64,000 bases of DNA from contig NZ_JPRI01000001.1 of NCBI RefSeq assembly GCF_000737765.1, forward strand, positions 682,001 to 746,000, in the 5' to 3' direction. Shown in pieces: positions 1 to 8,719 of this stretch; the first letter of the stretch is position 1; each line of letters begins with the position of its first letter. A model generated the notes under the pieces. It searched no databases and was not told the DNA's origin. It saw only the letters and a list, made by a program, of their open reading frames with translations. Position numbers and translations under genes: made by a program. Origin of the DNA: Chryseobacterium vrystaatense (GTDB lineage: Bacteria; Bacteroidota; Bacteroidia; Flavobacteriales; Weeksellaceae).

Positions 1-634
1 TTCCCCTTGAAAGACGCACAATGTCATTGAGATGGTGTGTACTTATTTTTATTTGATCAGCATAGAAACCGCTCTCTTTTTCTGTCGTATAGTGTTCTTC
101 TATCAGGCGGACCAATTCCTGAATCCGCTGCCTGTCGTTAATTAAAGGATCCTGTATATTAATCTGTTCTGTGATAATAATGCAGAAGGCTCTCAGATAG
201 GTTTTTAATAAGTCAATCCTTGATGCATTCTTATATTCCTCTTCCATCAGCGAAACAATAATACTGCAGGTTTCAGCGCTTTGAGGATCTAATGAAAAAG
301 GGCACGTCCCTCCTGTCAGGATCGTTTCTACATCACAAGCTTCCTTAAATATCTCCCGGCTTATGGCCAGCACATATCCTTTTTCACCCCTCAGCTTCAT
401 ATTGAAAACCTGTCCCGGTGCAATGATACAAATCTGGCTGTTTTTTAAGATATGGTTTTCAAAATCCAATTCCATCCTGCTGTTTTCGTTCACCTGCAGA
501 AACCAGATGATCTCAAAGAAGTTGTGCCGGTGAACATCATTGAAATTCTCCGGATGCCCCGTATCCAATGTCATCAGCTGGAATGGCTCTGAGGTCAGAT
601 GGTGGACAGGTATGTTTTTTTCCGACAGGTTCAT
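1..634 (-). CDS. AraC family transcriptional regulator, C-terminus off the window
   Basis: The minus-strand frame opens with ATG at 632-634 and stays open to the window edge, giving about 211 visible residues. The N-terminal part reads like an AraC-type cupin sensing domain: an H-R-H-x-F-x-E pattern near residue 35, followed by a beta-rich stretch. The last visible residues (YADQIKISTHHLNDIVR) match the start of the AraC helix-turn-helix, so most of the DNA-binding domain lies outside the window. Its effector is unknown. It begins 3 bases after the stop of the small membrane-anchored protein at 638-1084, so the two are probably cotranscribed. Family assignment is fairly firm; target genes cannot be inferred. 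Confidence 0.8.
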   Translation of the reverse strand, partial: MNLSEKNIPVHHLTSEPFQLMTLDTGHPENFNDVHRHNFFEIIWFLQVNENSRMELDFENHILKNSQICIIAPGQVFNMKLRGEKGYVLAISREIFKEACDVETILTGGTCPFSLDPQSAETCSIIVSLMEEEYKNASRIDLLKTYLRAFCIIITEQINIQDPLINDRQRIQELVRLIEEHYTTEKESGFYADQIKISTHHLNDIVRLSRG

Positions 635-637
635 TTA

Positions 638-1084
638 TTAGTGCTTATTAAATGTTGAATTTTCTCTAACAAAATTTACATCTGAAGGATTTGTAATTAT
701 GTAAACTTCTCCTTTATCTTCGGTATTTTTCCCTTTGTAATAAATAATTTGTTTGTCAGAAACTAATTGTACATGATCTCCAATCTGTCTTTCAATATAT
801 ATTGGAAGATAGATTTCAGCCTTTTTATGCCTTATTTGGTATGGATATATTCCGTGTTTCAATTTTTGAGAAAATTCTTCAACAGTAGACTGGAGCACAT
901 CGATGGTCAAAATACCAAAGCTGTGATTACCAGACCTTTTTATATCAGAGACCGTTCCTTCCAGAACCACACCATTGCTTAAAACTTTATTTTCTTCCGT
1001 GTACTCTTTTGCTCCCGTTTTCGTTATAAAAACGACAATTCCGATCAAAAGAATCAATAAAACGATCAATTTCACATATTTCAT
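638..1084 (-). CDS. Small membrane-anchored protein of unknown function
   Basis: A 148-residue protein that I do not recognise. Residues 5-22 form one strongly hydrophobic segment with a Lys before it. It is either an uncleaved signal anchor or a signal peptide, so the remaining 120 residues are probably periplasmic. The soluble part has alternating hydrophobic residues (VVLEGTVSDI, AEIYLPIYI) that suggest a small beta-fold. It lies 3 bases upstream of the AraC-type regulator and 95 bases after thiL, on the same strand. No cysteines or catalytic motif are visible. A function cannot be given. Confidence 0.6.
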   Translation of the reverse strand: MKYVKLIVLLILLIGIVVFITKTGAKEYTEENKVLSNGVVLEGTVSDIKRSGNHSFGILTIDVLQSTVEEFSQKLKHGIYPYQIRHKKAEIYLPIYIERQIGDHVQLVSDKQIIYYKGKNTEDKGEVYIITNPSDVNFVRENSTFNKH

Positions 1085-1179
1085 GTCTATTTTAAATTAA
1101 AGGTTACAACAACAGGTAAAATAAAAACCACAGCAAAAAAAGTGCTGCGGTTTTCTACAATATTCAAAATTAAATAAGT

Positions 1180-2244
1180 TTATCCATTTTGCTGGTTGTT
1201 CAGGAATGCGTCCCAACCCTGTGCAGTAAGCGGAACCAATTGATTGGAGCCTCTTGCCACCATATAATTGCCTTCTTCATTGTCTACAGCATGACCAATG
1301 ATTGTAAAATCAGGATGGTTTTTAATTTTATCAAAATCATTTGGAGAAATAGTGAACAGCAACTCATAGTCTTCCCCACCGCTCAAGGCGGTCATAACTG
1401 GGTTAAGGTTCATTTCATCCGCTGTAGAGATCGTAAGATTATCCATCGGGATCTTTTCTTCGTACAGCCTGAAACCTGTTTTTGACTGGTCAGAAAGATG
1501 CAGGATCTCAGAGGCTAAACCATCAGAAATATCAATCATTGAAGTTGGCTTGATATCTAATTCTTCCAGAATAGTTTTAACATCTGTTCTTGCTTCAGGC
1601 TTAAGCTGTCTTTCAAGGATATAATCGTAACCTTCCATTTCCGGCTGCATATTTGGATCAGCAAGGAAAACAGCATGTTCTCTTTCCAGGATCTGAAGTC
1701 CCATATAAGCGCCACCAAGATCCCCGCTTACAACCAAAAGATCATTTGGTTTTGCACCGCTTCTCTTTACTATATTTTCATCATCCTCTATTCCTACGGC
1801 CGTAATGCTCATAACCAGTCCTGAATTGGAACTCGTAGTATCTCCGCCTATCAGATCCACCTTATATCTTGCACATGCCGCCTGAATTCCAGAATAAATC
1901 TCTTCCAATGCTTCTACCGGAAAACGGCTGGACACAGCCAGAGAAACTAAAATCTGTGTAGGAACTGCGTTCATTGCAGCAATATCGCTCAGATTCACGA
2001 CTACAGCCTTGTATCCTAAATGCTTTAGAGGAACATAGCCTAAGTTAAAATGAACTCCTTCTGCAAGAACATCGGTGGTAAGAACTACTTTTTTATTTCC
2101 GGGATTAATAACGGCACCGTCATCTCCCACTCCAAGTTCCGAAGACTCATTGGTCAGCGGAAAATGTTCCGTCAAATGCTTTATAAGACCGAATTCTCCT
2201 AATTTGGAAATAGGGGTCAGTTCCTGTGATTTATCTTCAAACAT
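1180..2244 (-). CDS. thiL: Thiamine-monophosphate kinase ThiL
   Basis: ThiL phosphorylates thiamine monophosphate with ATP to the cofactor thiamine diphosphate, the last step of thiamine synthesis, in the cytoplasm. The 354-residue product has the family's full set of motifs: GVGDDGAV at 38-45, TTDVLAEGVHF at 56-66, the metal-binding GGDTTSS at 133-139, SGDLGGAY at 173-180, DISDGL at 238-243 and SGGEDYELLFT at 288-298. The length is usual for the family. It lies 73 bases downstream of the thioesterase on the same strand and may share its transcript. No TPP riboswitch was recognised in front of it. No other thiamine gene is near. Confidence 0.95.
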   Translation of the reverse strand: MFEDKSQELTPISKLGEFGLIKHLTEHFPLTNESSELGVGDDGAVINPGNKKVVLTTDVLAEGVHFNLGYVPLKHLGYKAVVVNLSDIAAMNAVPTQILVSLAVSSRFPVEALEEIYSGIQAACARYKVDLIGGDTTSSNSGLVMSITAVGIEDDENIVKRSGAKPNDLLVVSGDLGGAYMGLQILEREHAVFLADPNMQPEMEGYDYILERQLKPEARTDVKTILEELDIKPTSMIDISDGLASEILHLSDQSKTGFRLYEEKIPMDNLTISTADEMNLNPVMTALSGGEDYELLFTISPNDFDKIKNHPDFTIIGHAVDNEEGNYMVARGSNQLVPLTAQGWDAFLNNQQNG

Positions 2245-2317
2245 AAAATTTATTTTTAGTGAAATGTCTAATGCAACCTGTAATCATTACATTACACCTT
2301 GGGTTTTAAGCCTTTGA

Positions 2318-2812
2318 CTATTTAGTGAATTCTGCCGGATCCACATTATCAGGACGGAACGGAAGCTTTTTAAAATCTTCTCGGGTCATCACAATCGTTT
2401 CAGGGCTTTTGTATTTATTCATTGCTTCTACCACATCATCCGGAGGAGTTGTCATTTTTCTCAGCATCATATCGATCCATACTCCTGTAGCTTCTGCGGT
2501 AGCACAGTGCACTCCGTCGGGGGTGTAGAATTTATGGACAAATCTGTAGATAGAAGAATCTTCTGAACATCCATCGATTTCAAGGCTTACAATCACCGTC
2601 TGGTCTGCATAGATTTCTTTGAAGAAAGAATATCTTTCATTCATGATTACAGGACCGATTCCCCATCTGCTCAGCTGGGTAACTCCCATTTTTTCTTTGG
2701 TCATAAAGGCCATTCTGGATTGTGCACAGTACTGTACATATGATGAATTGGCTAAGTGCTTGTTCGCATCAAGATCACTCCAGCGTACTTCGAATTTATG
2801 GTAAAAAATCAT
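2318..2812 (-). CDS. Acyl-CoA thioesterase, 4HBT hot-dog fold
   Basis: A 164-residue single hot-dog domain. The N-terminal motif WSDLDANKHLANSSYVQY (res 11-28) is the 4-hydroxybenzoyl-CoA thioesterase signature, with the catalytic Asp and the H-x-N at their usual places. The family hydrolyses thioester bonds of acyl-CoA or acyl-ACP; the acyl chain used here cannot be read from the sequence. There is no signal peptide, so it is cytoplasmic. It is divergent from the FAD oxidoreductase at 3070 across 257 bases and lies upstream of thiL on the same strand. The class is firm, the substrate unknown. Confidence 0.85.
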   Translation of the reverse strand: MIFYHKFEVRWSDLDANKHLANSSYVQYCAQSRMAFMTKEKMGVTQLSRWGIGPVIMNERYSFFKEIYADQTVIVSLEIDGCSEDSSIYRFVHKFYTPDGVHCATAEATGVWIDMMLRKMTTPPDDVVEAMNKYKSPETIVMTREDFKKLPFRPDNVDPAEFTK

Positions 2813-3028
2813 TTAAATAAGTTTTAAATATGCTCTTATAAAGTTTTGTTTCTTTTCAGCCATAGAATAAAATCAAAAGTTTTCAGGAACTTAGGTGTTC
2901 TTTAAACTTTTCAATTAGCCTTAAGCATTGCAAAAGTTTTTATGCCTTTTGTGGTTGAAAATTTAAACTTTAAAGTTCAAAAATTATATTCTTCAAAATT
3001 ACTCAAATAAGATGGTTTATAAAAATTG

Positions 3029-3036
3029 TACTTTTG
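3029..3036 (+). promoter_or_regulatory. Probable -7 element of the 3070-6245 operon
   Basis: TACTTTTG fits the Bacteroidota -7 consensus TAnnTTTG and sits 33 bases before the ATG at 3070. No clear TTG -33 box was found at 17-23 bases upstream, so confidence is limited. The rest of the 257-base divergent gap shows no other feature. Confidence 0.4.
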
Positions 3037-3069
3037 AAAAAATAATCTTCAGCATAGGATTACAATTAC

Positions 3070-4272
3070 ATGAAACAGATCATTATTATCGGAGGTGGTG
3101 CAGCAGGCTTTTTCTGCGCATCAAATCTTGACGAAAAAAAATACAATATCACCATCCTGGAGCAGAACTCGGATGTACTTCAGAAGGTTAAAATTTCAGG
3201 GGGCGGCCGCTGCAATGTAACGCATGCCTGTTTTGATCCCAGAGAACTGGTTCAGTTTTACCCGCGAGGCAACAAAGAATTGCTAAGTGTCTTCACAAAA
3301 TTTCAGCCCGGCGATACCATGGACTGGTTTGACCAGCGCAATGTCCCTTTGAAAATAGAGAATGATAACCGGGTTTTTCCGGAAAGCAATTCTTCACAGA
3401 CCATTATCAATACCTTAATGAATGAAATTCAAAATAAAAAGGTAGAGGTTAAAACCAAATGCTCGGTAAAGGAAATTGAAAAACTTGAAGAAAAATATCT
3501 GGTCAAAACAAGTTTAGGTGACTTTGAGGCAGATTATATCGTTTATACAACAGGAAGTTCTCCTAAATCATTGAAGATTGTTGAAAATCTGGGTCATAAG
3601 ATCATCGATCTTGTTCCCTCCCTTTTTACATTTAATATAAAAGATGATTTGTTGAAGGATCTTCCCGGAACCAGTTTTGAAAATGCTGAGATTACCATAC
3701 CTGCCTTAAAAACAGAAGAAAGCGGACCTTTACTGATCACCCATTGGGGGCTTTCGGGACCTGCTGTTCTAAAGATTTCAGCATGGGAAGCATTAAGCCT
3801 GGCCAGATCAAAATATAATTTTGAAATTGAGGTCAACTTTATTTCAACTGCTATGGACGACGCTGAAGAAGCCTTTCAGAATTTCAGACAGGCCAATCCT
3901 AAGAAGACCATCGGACAGGCCAAGATCTTTGACATCACCAACAGATTCTGGCAGAAGATCGTAGAGGTCTCAATGGTTGATCTGAATAAACAGATCTCAA
4001 ATATTTCAGCTAAAGAAATGCAGAAGATTCTTGAAAATCTTTGCAGGAAGAAGCTTAAAGTTACCGGAAAATCTACTTTTAAGGATGAGTTTGTAACTGC
4101 CGGAGGTGTTGATTTAAAAGAAATTAACTTCAAAAACATGTCATCAAAGCTCCTACCCAATTTTCACATTGCCGGCGAAGTTCTGAACATCGATGCAGTA
4201 ACCGGCGGCTTCAATTTCCAGGCATGCTGGAGTGAGGGGTGGCTGATTTCACAACATTTAAACAATCTATAA
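3070..4272 (+). CDS. FAD-dependent oxidoreductase, HI0933/YhiN family
   Basis: A 400-residue flavoprotein. The Rossmann motif GGGAAG is at 8-13, the acidic end of the second strand is at E31, and the family's KISGGGRCNVTH follows at 41-52. Near the C-terminus TGGFNFQACWSEGWL closes the FAD site. This matches the HI0933-like (YhiN) NAD(P)/FAD oxidoreductases, whose physiological substrate is not settled. It is the first gene of a tightly packed set: the next start follows the stop by one base. The length agrees with the family. There is no signal peptide. Confidence 0.88.
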   Translation: MKQIIIIGGGAAGFFCASNLDEKKYNITILEQNSDVLQKVKISGGGRCNVTHACFDPRELVQFYPRGNKELLSVFTKFQPGDTMDWFDQRNVPLKIENDNRVFPESNSSQTIINTLMNEIQNKKVEVKTKCSVKEIEKLEEKYLVKTSLGDFEADYIVYTTGSSPKSLKIVENLGHKIIDLVPSLFTFNIKDDLLKDLPGTSFENAEITIPALKTEESGPLLITHWGLSGPAVLKISAWEALSLARSKYNFEIEVNFISTAMDDAEEAFQNFRQANPKKTIGQAKIFDITNRFWQKIVEVSMVDLNKQISNISAKEMQKILENLCRKKLKVTGKSTFKDEFVTAGGVDLKEINFKNMSSKLLPNFHIAGEVLNIDAVTGGFNFQACWSEGWLISQHLNNL

Positions 4273-4273
4273 A

Positions 4274-4687
4274 ATGAAAAAAATAACTTTCTTTTTTCTG
4301 GTTTTAGGCTCAGTGGTCCTTTTCTCACAGACCAAGGAACCCGCCAATGCATCTCCGAAAGAGCATTCCGAAGGGCAATCTGTACAAATGGTAGATAAAC
4401 AGGCAGATTATCCCGGAGGAATCGATGGATTTAGACAAACTGCTGCCAGAAAAGTAAGAGTAAGCCACATCAAAGGCGTGAGAGGAAAAGTGCAGGCGTA
4501 CGCAAAATTTTCGATCAACGTGAATGGTGAAATAGAAGATCTTACGGTCACAGGTGAAAATAAACAATTCAACAGAGAAGTTGAAATCGCTGTCAAATCA
4601 ATGAAAACAAAATGGACTCCCGGAGAATATAAAGGAACTCCTGTGAAGACAATGTTTACGCTGCCTTTTGTCGTTGATTTTGAATAA
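4274..4687 (+). CDS. Secreted TonB C-terminal-like protein
   Basis: A 137-residue protein with a signal peptide at about 1-19 (KKITFFFLVLGSVVLFSQ). The mature part has the flavobacterial TonB-CTD pattern: YPGGIDGFRQ near 57-66, a central AKFSINVNGEIEDLTV, and a closing W-x-P-G block with VKTMFTLPFVVDF. It lacks the N-terminal membrane anchor and Pro-rich spacer of a true TonB, so it probably does not transduce energy itself; that is inference. It lies 1 base after the FAD gene and 5 bases before the DUF2306 gene, so it is cotranscribed with them. A second such protein is at 8026. Confidence 0.7.
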   Translation: MKKITFFFLVLGSVVLFSQTKEPANASPKEHSEGQSVQMVDKQADYPGGIDGFRQTAARKVRVSHIKGVRGKVQAYAKFSINVNGEIEDLTVTGENKQFNREVEIAVKSMKTKWTPGEYKGTPVKTMFTLPFVVDFE

Positions 4688-4692
4688 GTAAA

Positions 4693-5331
4693 ATGCTTAC
4701 CGCCAAAAAACATATTCCCCTTTTATTAAAAACCCTTTTGATTTTAGGGTTTGGATATTTTTTTTGGCTGATGCTTAACATTACGCTGGAATATATTCCC
4801 TTTGATCCGAATGTAAGTTTTCTGATGATCAAACAGACGGAAGTTCAGGACAGACCGGAATATCTTCCTTTTTTTTACACGCACGTCTATACCAGTATTT
4901 TTGTGCTGTTTTCCGGATTTTTGGCTATTCTCAGAAAGGATTTCGGGATCAAAAACTTTCACAGGAATATTGGAAAAGTCTATATTTTTTTAATTCTTAT
5001 CCTGGCCGCTCCTTCCGGAATCTACATGGGATTCTTTGCCAATGGAGGTTTTTTTTCCAAGATGTCGTTCGTTATTTTAGGCTCTCTATGGTGGTTTAGC
5101 ACCTGTAAAGCCTATCTGTGTGCAAGGCAAAAACGATTTAAAGAACACAAACAGTGGATGTGGCGAAGTTTTGCTCTTACCTTATCTGCACTCACCTTAC
5201 GGATCTGGAAAGTAATTATTGTATATTTATTCCACCCAAATCCTATGGATGTCTATCAGATTATCGCATGGCTGGGATGGATTCCCAATATCCTTTTAAT
5301 AGAATATCTAATTGCAAAAAAACATATATGA
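4693..5331 (+). CDS. DUF2306 multi-pass membrane protein
   Basis: A 212-residue integral membrane protein with about six hydrophobic segments (near 14-34, 65-82, 95-115, 125-145, 155-175, 185-205). It shows the DUF2306 features: an H-x-H-x2-G-x-V-Y block (NFHRNIGKVYIF, res 90-101) and the KEHKQWMWRSFALT stretch (about 147-160) with conserved His and Arg. The function of the family is unknown. The stop codon overlaps the start of the next lipoprotein gene (ATGA), which implies translational coupling. Family assignment is by pattern recall. Confidence 0.72.
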   Translation: MLTAKKHIPLLLKTLLILGFGYFFWLMLNITLEYIPFDPNVSFLMIKQTEVQDRPEYLPFFYTHVYTSIFVLFSGFLAILRKDFGIKNFHRNIGKVYIFLILILAAPSGIYMGFFANGGFFSKMSFVILGSLWWFSTCKAYLCARQKRFKEHKQWMWRSFALTLSALTLRIWKVIIVYLFHPNPMDVYQIIAWLGWIPNILLIEYLIAKKHI

Positions 5332-6245
5332 AAATTTTAAATTACACCCTGGTCTCTTTGCTGGCTGTTTCTCTGCTAAGCTGTAAGAAAGATGGAAAAA
5401 TAGGCGAAAAAGGAAAAGATTCTGTGATCGCAAAAAAAGACTCTGCAGTCGTTCCTGAAATCCATAAAGAATATTATGGTATTTATATGGGGGATTTTGC
5501 AGGAAAAGAAATGATTACTTCTGAAGATGGCGAGCAATATGAGGATTTCGTTAATAAGAAAATTTCGCTGAAGATCAATAGAATAACCAACGACAGTGTT
5601 TACGGACAAAGTATCGTCAACGGAAATCAGCGTCCGTTCAGAGGTATTTTTAATGAAGGAACAAAATCTTTTGTACTGGATGAACCCGGCAACGACAAAA
5701 CAGACGGAAGGTTCGAAGTGAAATTAAGCGGAGACAGCATCACCGGAAAATGGAATGCTTTTAATAAAACCTCGGTTAAAGCTCCTTTAAAAACCATTAA
5801 ACTATCCAAGAAAGAGTTTGTCTACAATCCGAATTTTATGTTGGATGAAGATTCTGACCTCGTAGACTGGTCGAATCCGAAAAGTTTTGTTGAAAAATAC
5901 AAAGATGAAGAAACCGGGAAAACCGAAAGCTATACTACTTCAAAAAACAGAGCCGCATCCGATGCCATTTTTAAAATCAATGCCTCTAAACAAAAACTCG
6001 CAGAAAAGGATCTTAAAAACTTAAGAAAACTTGATCTTGAAATCATTAAAAATGCTGTTTTTGCAAGACATGGTTATTCATTCAAAAAGGAAACGTACCG
6101 GTATTTCTTTGAACAGACAGATTGGTATATTCCTGTTTCCAATAATGTGGACAAGGAACTTTCTCCAATGGAAAAAGATAATGTAGCGCTGCTTAACCGA
6201 TTCATTAAATATGCGGAAGATAAATACGACAGTTTCGGAAGATAA
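5328..6245 (+). CDS. YARHG-domain lipoprotein
   Basis: A 305-residue lipoprotein. I start it at the ATG at 5328, which overlaps the preceding stop as ATGA and gives a lipoprotein signal (VSLLSC, Cys 20). A longer in-frame opening at 5154 would run through the DUF2306 gene and is rejected. The C-terminal 70 residues carry the YARHG domain: LEIIKNAVFARHGYSFK, then YFFEQTDWYIP, then a helix ending LLNRF. The middle resembles a beta-rich region with SGDSITGKWNA. YARHG is an extracellular domain of unknown function. It is last in the operon and is followed by a terminator. Confidence 0.82.
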   Translation: MKILNYTLVSLLAVSLLSCKKDGKIGEKGKDSVIAKKDSAVVPEIHKEYYGIYMGDFAGKEMITSEDGEQYEDFVNKKISLKINRITNDSVYGQSIVNGNQRPFRGIFNEGTKSFVLDEPGNDKTDGRFEVKLSGDSITGKWNAFNKTSVKAPLKTIKLSKKEFVYNPNFMLDEDSDLVDWSNPKSFVEKYKDEETGKTESYTTSKNRAASDAIFKINASKQKLAEKDLKNLRKLDLEIIKNAVFARHGYSFKKETYRYFFEQTDWYIPVSNNVDKELSPMEKDNVALLNRFIKYAEDKYDSFGR

Positions 6246-6264
6246 AATACACTAATCAAAATAG

Positions 6265-6294
6265 AAAGCCTTCAATTTTTTGAAGGCTTTATTT
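6265..6294. terminator. Bidirectional hairpin terminator
   Basis: Perfect 11-bp arms AAAGCCTTCAA (6265-6275) and TTGAAGGCTTT (6280-6290) around a TTTT loop lie between the convergent YARHG and DUF2809 genes. The hairpin overlaps the stop codon of the minus-strand gene. Short T-rich flanks occur on the plus side. Confidence 0.7.
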
Positions 6295-6652
6295 GTACAA
6301 AAAGATAGAGCAACAGGCATCCCGCAGCATAGCACAAAATATCAATCCACGAGAAAGAATTTCCTATGACGATATACATAATGCTTCCCGGTTGGAAACC
6401 CAATTTTTCTGCAATCGTAAAGTATTGTGCAAATTCAACCAGGCATGAAAAAATTAAGATTCCAATGATCAGTTTTTCATCATTTATTTTGACAAAGCTT
6501 TTAACAAAAGTATACAGAAGCATCACAACTATTACATCTCCAAGATAAGCTCTTACGAAAAAGATATCGGACAGTTTCGTAGCAATTAAAACTTCGATCA
6601 GGAAAATGAACACGGTCAGAAGAAGGTATTTCAGGTTGAATTTTAATTTCAT
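6272..6652 (-). CDS. DUF2809 membrane protein
   Basis: A 126-residue protein with four predicted membrane helices (about 8-26, 38-50, 60-78, 98-120). The pattern RAYLGDVIVVMLLYTFVK (34-51), then SCLVEFAQYF, then a final GNSFSWIDILCYAAGCLL, matches the DUF2809 family of small VanZ-like membrane proteins. Function unknown. It stands alone, convergent with the YARHG operon. Upstream is about 160 bases of non-coding DNA before the thioredoxin-like gene. Confidence 0.75.
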   Translation of the reverse strand: MKLKFNLKYLLLTVFIFLIEVLIATKLSDIFFVRAYLGDVIVVMLLYTFVKSFVKINDEKLIIGILIFSCLVEFAQYFTIAEKLGFQPGSIMYIVIGNSFSWIDILCYAAGCLLLYLFVQIKPSKN

Positions 6653-6811
6653 TTCTATACTTATGTATTGGCTAAAGCCCTTTTGATGATTTTTTTAAAG
6701 CGGGCTAAAGACCACTCCTATTGAATTGAAAGGCAAAATTACGTTTTTATACCATAAAAAATCGGTATTCAAAGAATACCGATCTTATCATAAACTGCTG
6801 AAGCAAATATA

Positions 6812-7471
6812 TTATTTCTTTACTTTAATTGTGCATCCTATAGCTACGGTTTTTGTCATTTTTACAGGCTCACTTTTGATCAGGGCATTGACTGCATCCT
6901 GAACATAGTATTCTGATACATCATTGGGGTTCTCGTAGTTATTGTCTATAGCACCAATGTATTTTACGATATTCTTTCCGTTTTCTTTCTGCAGGACAAA
7001 CACATGAGGTGTTTTGGTCGCTCCGTAAAGCGGATACACTTTCTGTCCTTCATCCACCAGATAAGGAAAGGTAAATCCTTTCTGTTTTGCTCTTTCAATC
7101 ATCTGTTGGTAACCGTCTTCAGGCTGTACATTCGGATCATTTGGATTAACAGCAATCAAAGGATAGCCCTGGTTTTTGAATTTTTTATCCAGTTCGACGA
7201 TCCTGTCTTCATACTTTTTGGCGTATGGACAATGGTTGCAGGTAAAAACGACTATAAATCCTTTTGCTCTTTTATAATCACTTAGAGAAACCATCTTTCC
7301 ATCAATATTCTTCAGCTTAAAATCAGCGGCTTCATCTCCTACCTCGTACCCTTTTACTGAAGCAGAAGTATTTGTTTTTTGAGATCCTTCTTTCTCATGG
7401 TCTGTTGTTGTAAAGCTCAACAGGCCTATCCCGGCAATGAGTGCTGCCATTAAAATTTTCAGATGTTTCAT
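6812..7471 (-). CDS. Exported thioredoxin-fold (redoxin) protein
   Basis: A 219-residue protein with an N-terminal hydrophobic signal (res 4-20), so it is likely periplasmic. The AhpC/TSA-Redoxin fold is shown by VGDEAADFKLKNIDGKMVSLSDY (split between 44 and 66) and the active site TCNHCPYAKKYEDR, with the CxxC at C78 and C81. A cis-Pro region (ATKTPHVFVLQ) follows. This Cys-Asn-His-Cys-Pro-Tyr form is typical of thioredoxin-family peroxiredoxin-like proteins of unknown partner. It lies 7 bases downstream of a TlpA-like gene and is surely cotranscribed. Its redox partner is not identifiable here. Confidence 0.83.
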   Translation of the reverse strand: MKHLKILMAALIAGIGLLSFTTTDHEKEGSQKTNTSASVKGYEVGDEAADFKLKNIDGKMVSLSDYKRAKGFIVVFTCNHCPYAKKYEDRIVELDKKFKNQGYPLIAVNPNDPNVQPEDGYQQMIERAKQKGFTFPYLVDEGQKVYPLYGATKTPHVFVLQKENGKNIVKYIGAIDNNYENPNDVSEYYVQDAVNALIKSEPVKMTKTVAIGCTIKVKK

Positions 7472-7478
7472 ATCTATT

Positions 7479-7967
7479 TTATTGTAAATTGTTATTAATA
7501 GTTTTTTCCAGGTCTTCCTTGCTCATCTCTCCATCATTGAAATATACTTTTTGTCCGTTTTTATAAAAAATCGTTACGGGAATATTCCCATCCCAGTCTT
7601 TTTCAAATCGTGGGATCCAGGTATTCATTCTTTTGATGTCGTCCAGCAGGATCACTTCCGCGGTGAGGTTTTTATTTTTAATAAACTTTAAGACCCTTTC
7701 CTTATCCACAAGCCGGTCCAGCGAAACCAGGATCATTTTAAATTTTGGATTATCCCTGAACTTAATATTGATTTCCATAAAATGAGGAAGTTCTTTTACA
7801 CACGGCGCACAGGTCGTCGCCCAGAAATTAACGACTAAAAGCTTATCATTCTCTTTTTGGATCCGCTTTTCAATATCTTCGTATTTCATTGAAGACACCT
7901 CTGTCTGCTGAGCTTTGAAAGAAACAATGCATACCAATAAGGTGAATATATATAGTAAATTCTTCAT
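7479..7967 (-). CDS. TlpA-like periplasmic thioredoxin
   Basis: A 162-residue protein with a signal peptide (about 1-19, cleaved near FKA-QQ). The thioredoxin active site FWATTCAPCVKELPHF places the CxxC at C53 and C56, and the cis-Pro is in GNIPVTIFYKNG. TlpA/ResA-like proteins reduce disulfides in exported substrates such as apocytochromes; the substrate here is unknown. It is the first gene of a two-gene unit with the redoxin protein at 6812 and is divergent from the TonB-like gene at 8026. Confidence 0.85.
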   Translation of the reverse strand: MKNLLYIFTLLVCIVSFKAQQTEVSSMKYEDIEKRIQKENDKLLVVNFWATTCAPCVKELPHFMEINIKFRDNPKFKMILVSLDRLVDKERVLKFIKNKNLTAEVILLDDIKRMNTWIPRFEKDWDGNIPVTIFYKNGQKVYFNDGEMSKEDLEKTINNNLQ

Positions 7968-8004
7968 ACCCGAAATTACTAAAATAATATTCTAATCATT
8001 ATTA

Positions 8005-8012
8005 TATATTTG
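8005..8012 (+). promoter_or_regulatory. -7 element before the TonB-like gene at 8026
   Basis: TATATTTG is a perfect TAnnTTTG match 13 bases before the ATG, in the 58-base gap between divergent genes. No TTG is present at the usual distance upstream. Confidence 0.4.
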
Positions 8013-8025
8013 TCAAAAACTTAAA

Positions 8026-8526
8026 ATGAATAATTTTTTTCTTCTTTTCTTCCTCTATTTTGGTATTTTTACCAATGCCCAATCCAAATCTGATTCTGGT
8101 AATTACCCTCCAGCTCCGGGTTACAATAAGTCCTATCCCAGTCCGTACGACAAAAAAAAGACATCTGATCCTGTGGCACCGCCTGAAGCTATTGTCGGGA
8201 AAATGGATTTAAAAGATGTATTTACCCAGGCTGATCAGCCCGCCGAGTTCCCCGGAAGTTATAATGGGTTTCGAAAAAAAATTATTGAAAATTTTAACCG
8301 TAAAGGATATGACGGAACCGAAAAGCCCTTTTCTGCAATGATCTATTTAATTATAGATCAAAAAGGATTGATTTCGGACATTTATATAGCAGGTCCTGAA
8401 AGCCATTTTAATCAATCCTTAAAAGAAGCCATCAAAAAAATAGATACCCCTTGGAAACCTGCTGTACACGAACAAAAAGAAGTGAAATTTCTTATGCAAA
8501 TTCCCTTAAAGCTTTACTTTGATTAA
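8026..8526 (+). CDS. Secreted TonB C-terminal-like protein
   Basis: A 166-residue protein with a signal peptide (1-18, ending TNA). A Pro/Tyr/Lys-rich linker (about 25-52) is followed by a TonB-CTD-like domain: ADQPAEFPGSYNGFRKKI, then AMIYLIIDQKGLISDIYI, then TPWKPAVHEQK and KFLMQIPLKLYF. As with the protein at 4274, there is no membrane anchor like that of a working TonB. The family is often labelled energy transducer TonB, but a role in energy transfer is doubtful without an anchor. It stands alone and is followed by 193 bases leading into the peptide cassette. Confidence 0.68.
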   Translation: MNNFFLLFFLYFGIFTNAQSKSDSGNYPPAPGYNKSYPSPYDKKKTSDPVAPPEAIVGKMDLKDVFTQADQPAEFPGSYNGFRKKIIENFNRKGYDGTEKPFSAMIYLIIDQKGLISDIYIAGPESHFNQSLKEAIKKIDTPWKPAVHEQKEVKFLMQIPLKLYFD

Positions 8527-8667
8527 TCGTTGTTATCAATAAAACAGGGAGACTGTTTTTTTCGGCCTGTTTCATGCTTTTCCTTCTAACTTGCTTATCT
8601 GCTAATCGAAAACAGAAATTTATTTTCAAATCAACAATTTTAACAATATTTTATTAATCCCTAGTTA

Positions 8668-8696
8668 TTGATTTATTTAAAAATTATGTAAATTAG
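8668..8696 (+). promoter_or_regulatory. Promoter of GG-leader peptide 1
   Basis: TTG (8668-8670), an 18-base spacer and TAAATTAG (8689-8696), a near match to the flavobacterial -33/-7 promoter. The -7 box ends 23 bases before the ATG, exactly as at the second peptide, and the sequence between box and ATG is also similar. Confidence 0.65.
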
Positions 8697-8719
8697 CTCA
8701 TAATCAAATTAAAAATATC

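Noticed and set aside
2075-2317. Plus-strand opening across the thiL start
   Set aside because: Opposite the well-supported thiL gene, with no family signature.
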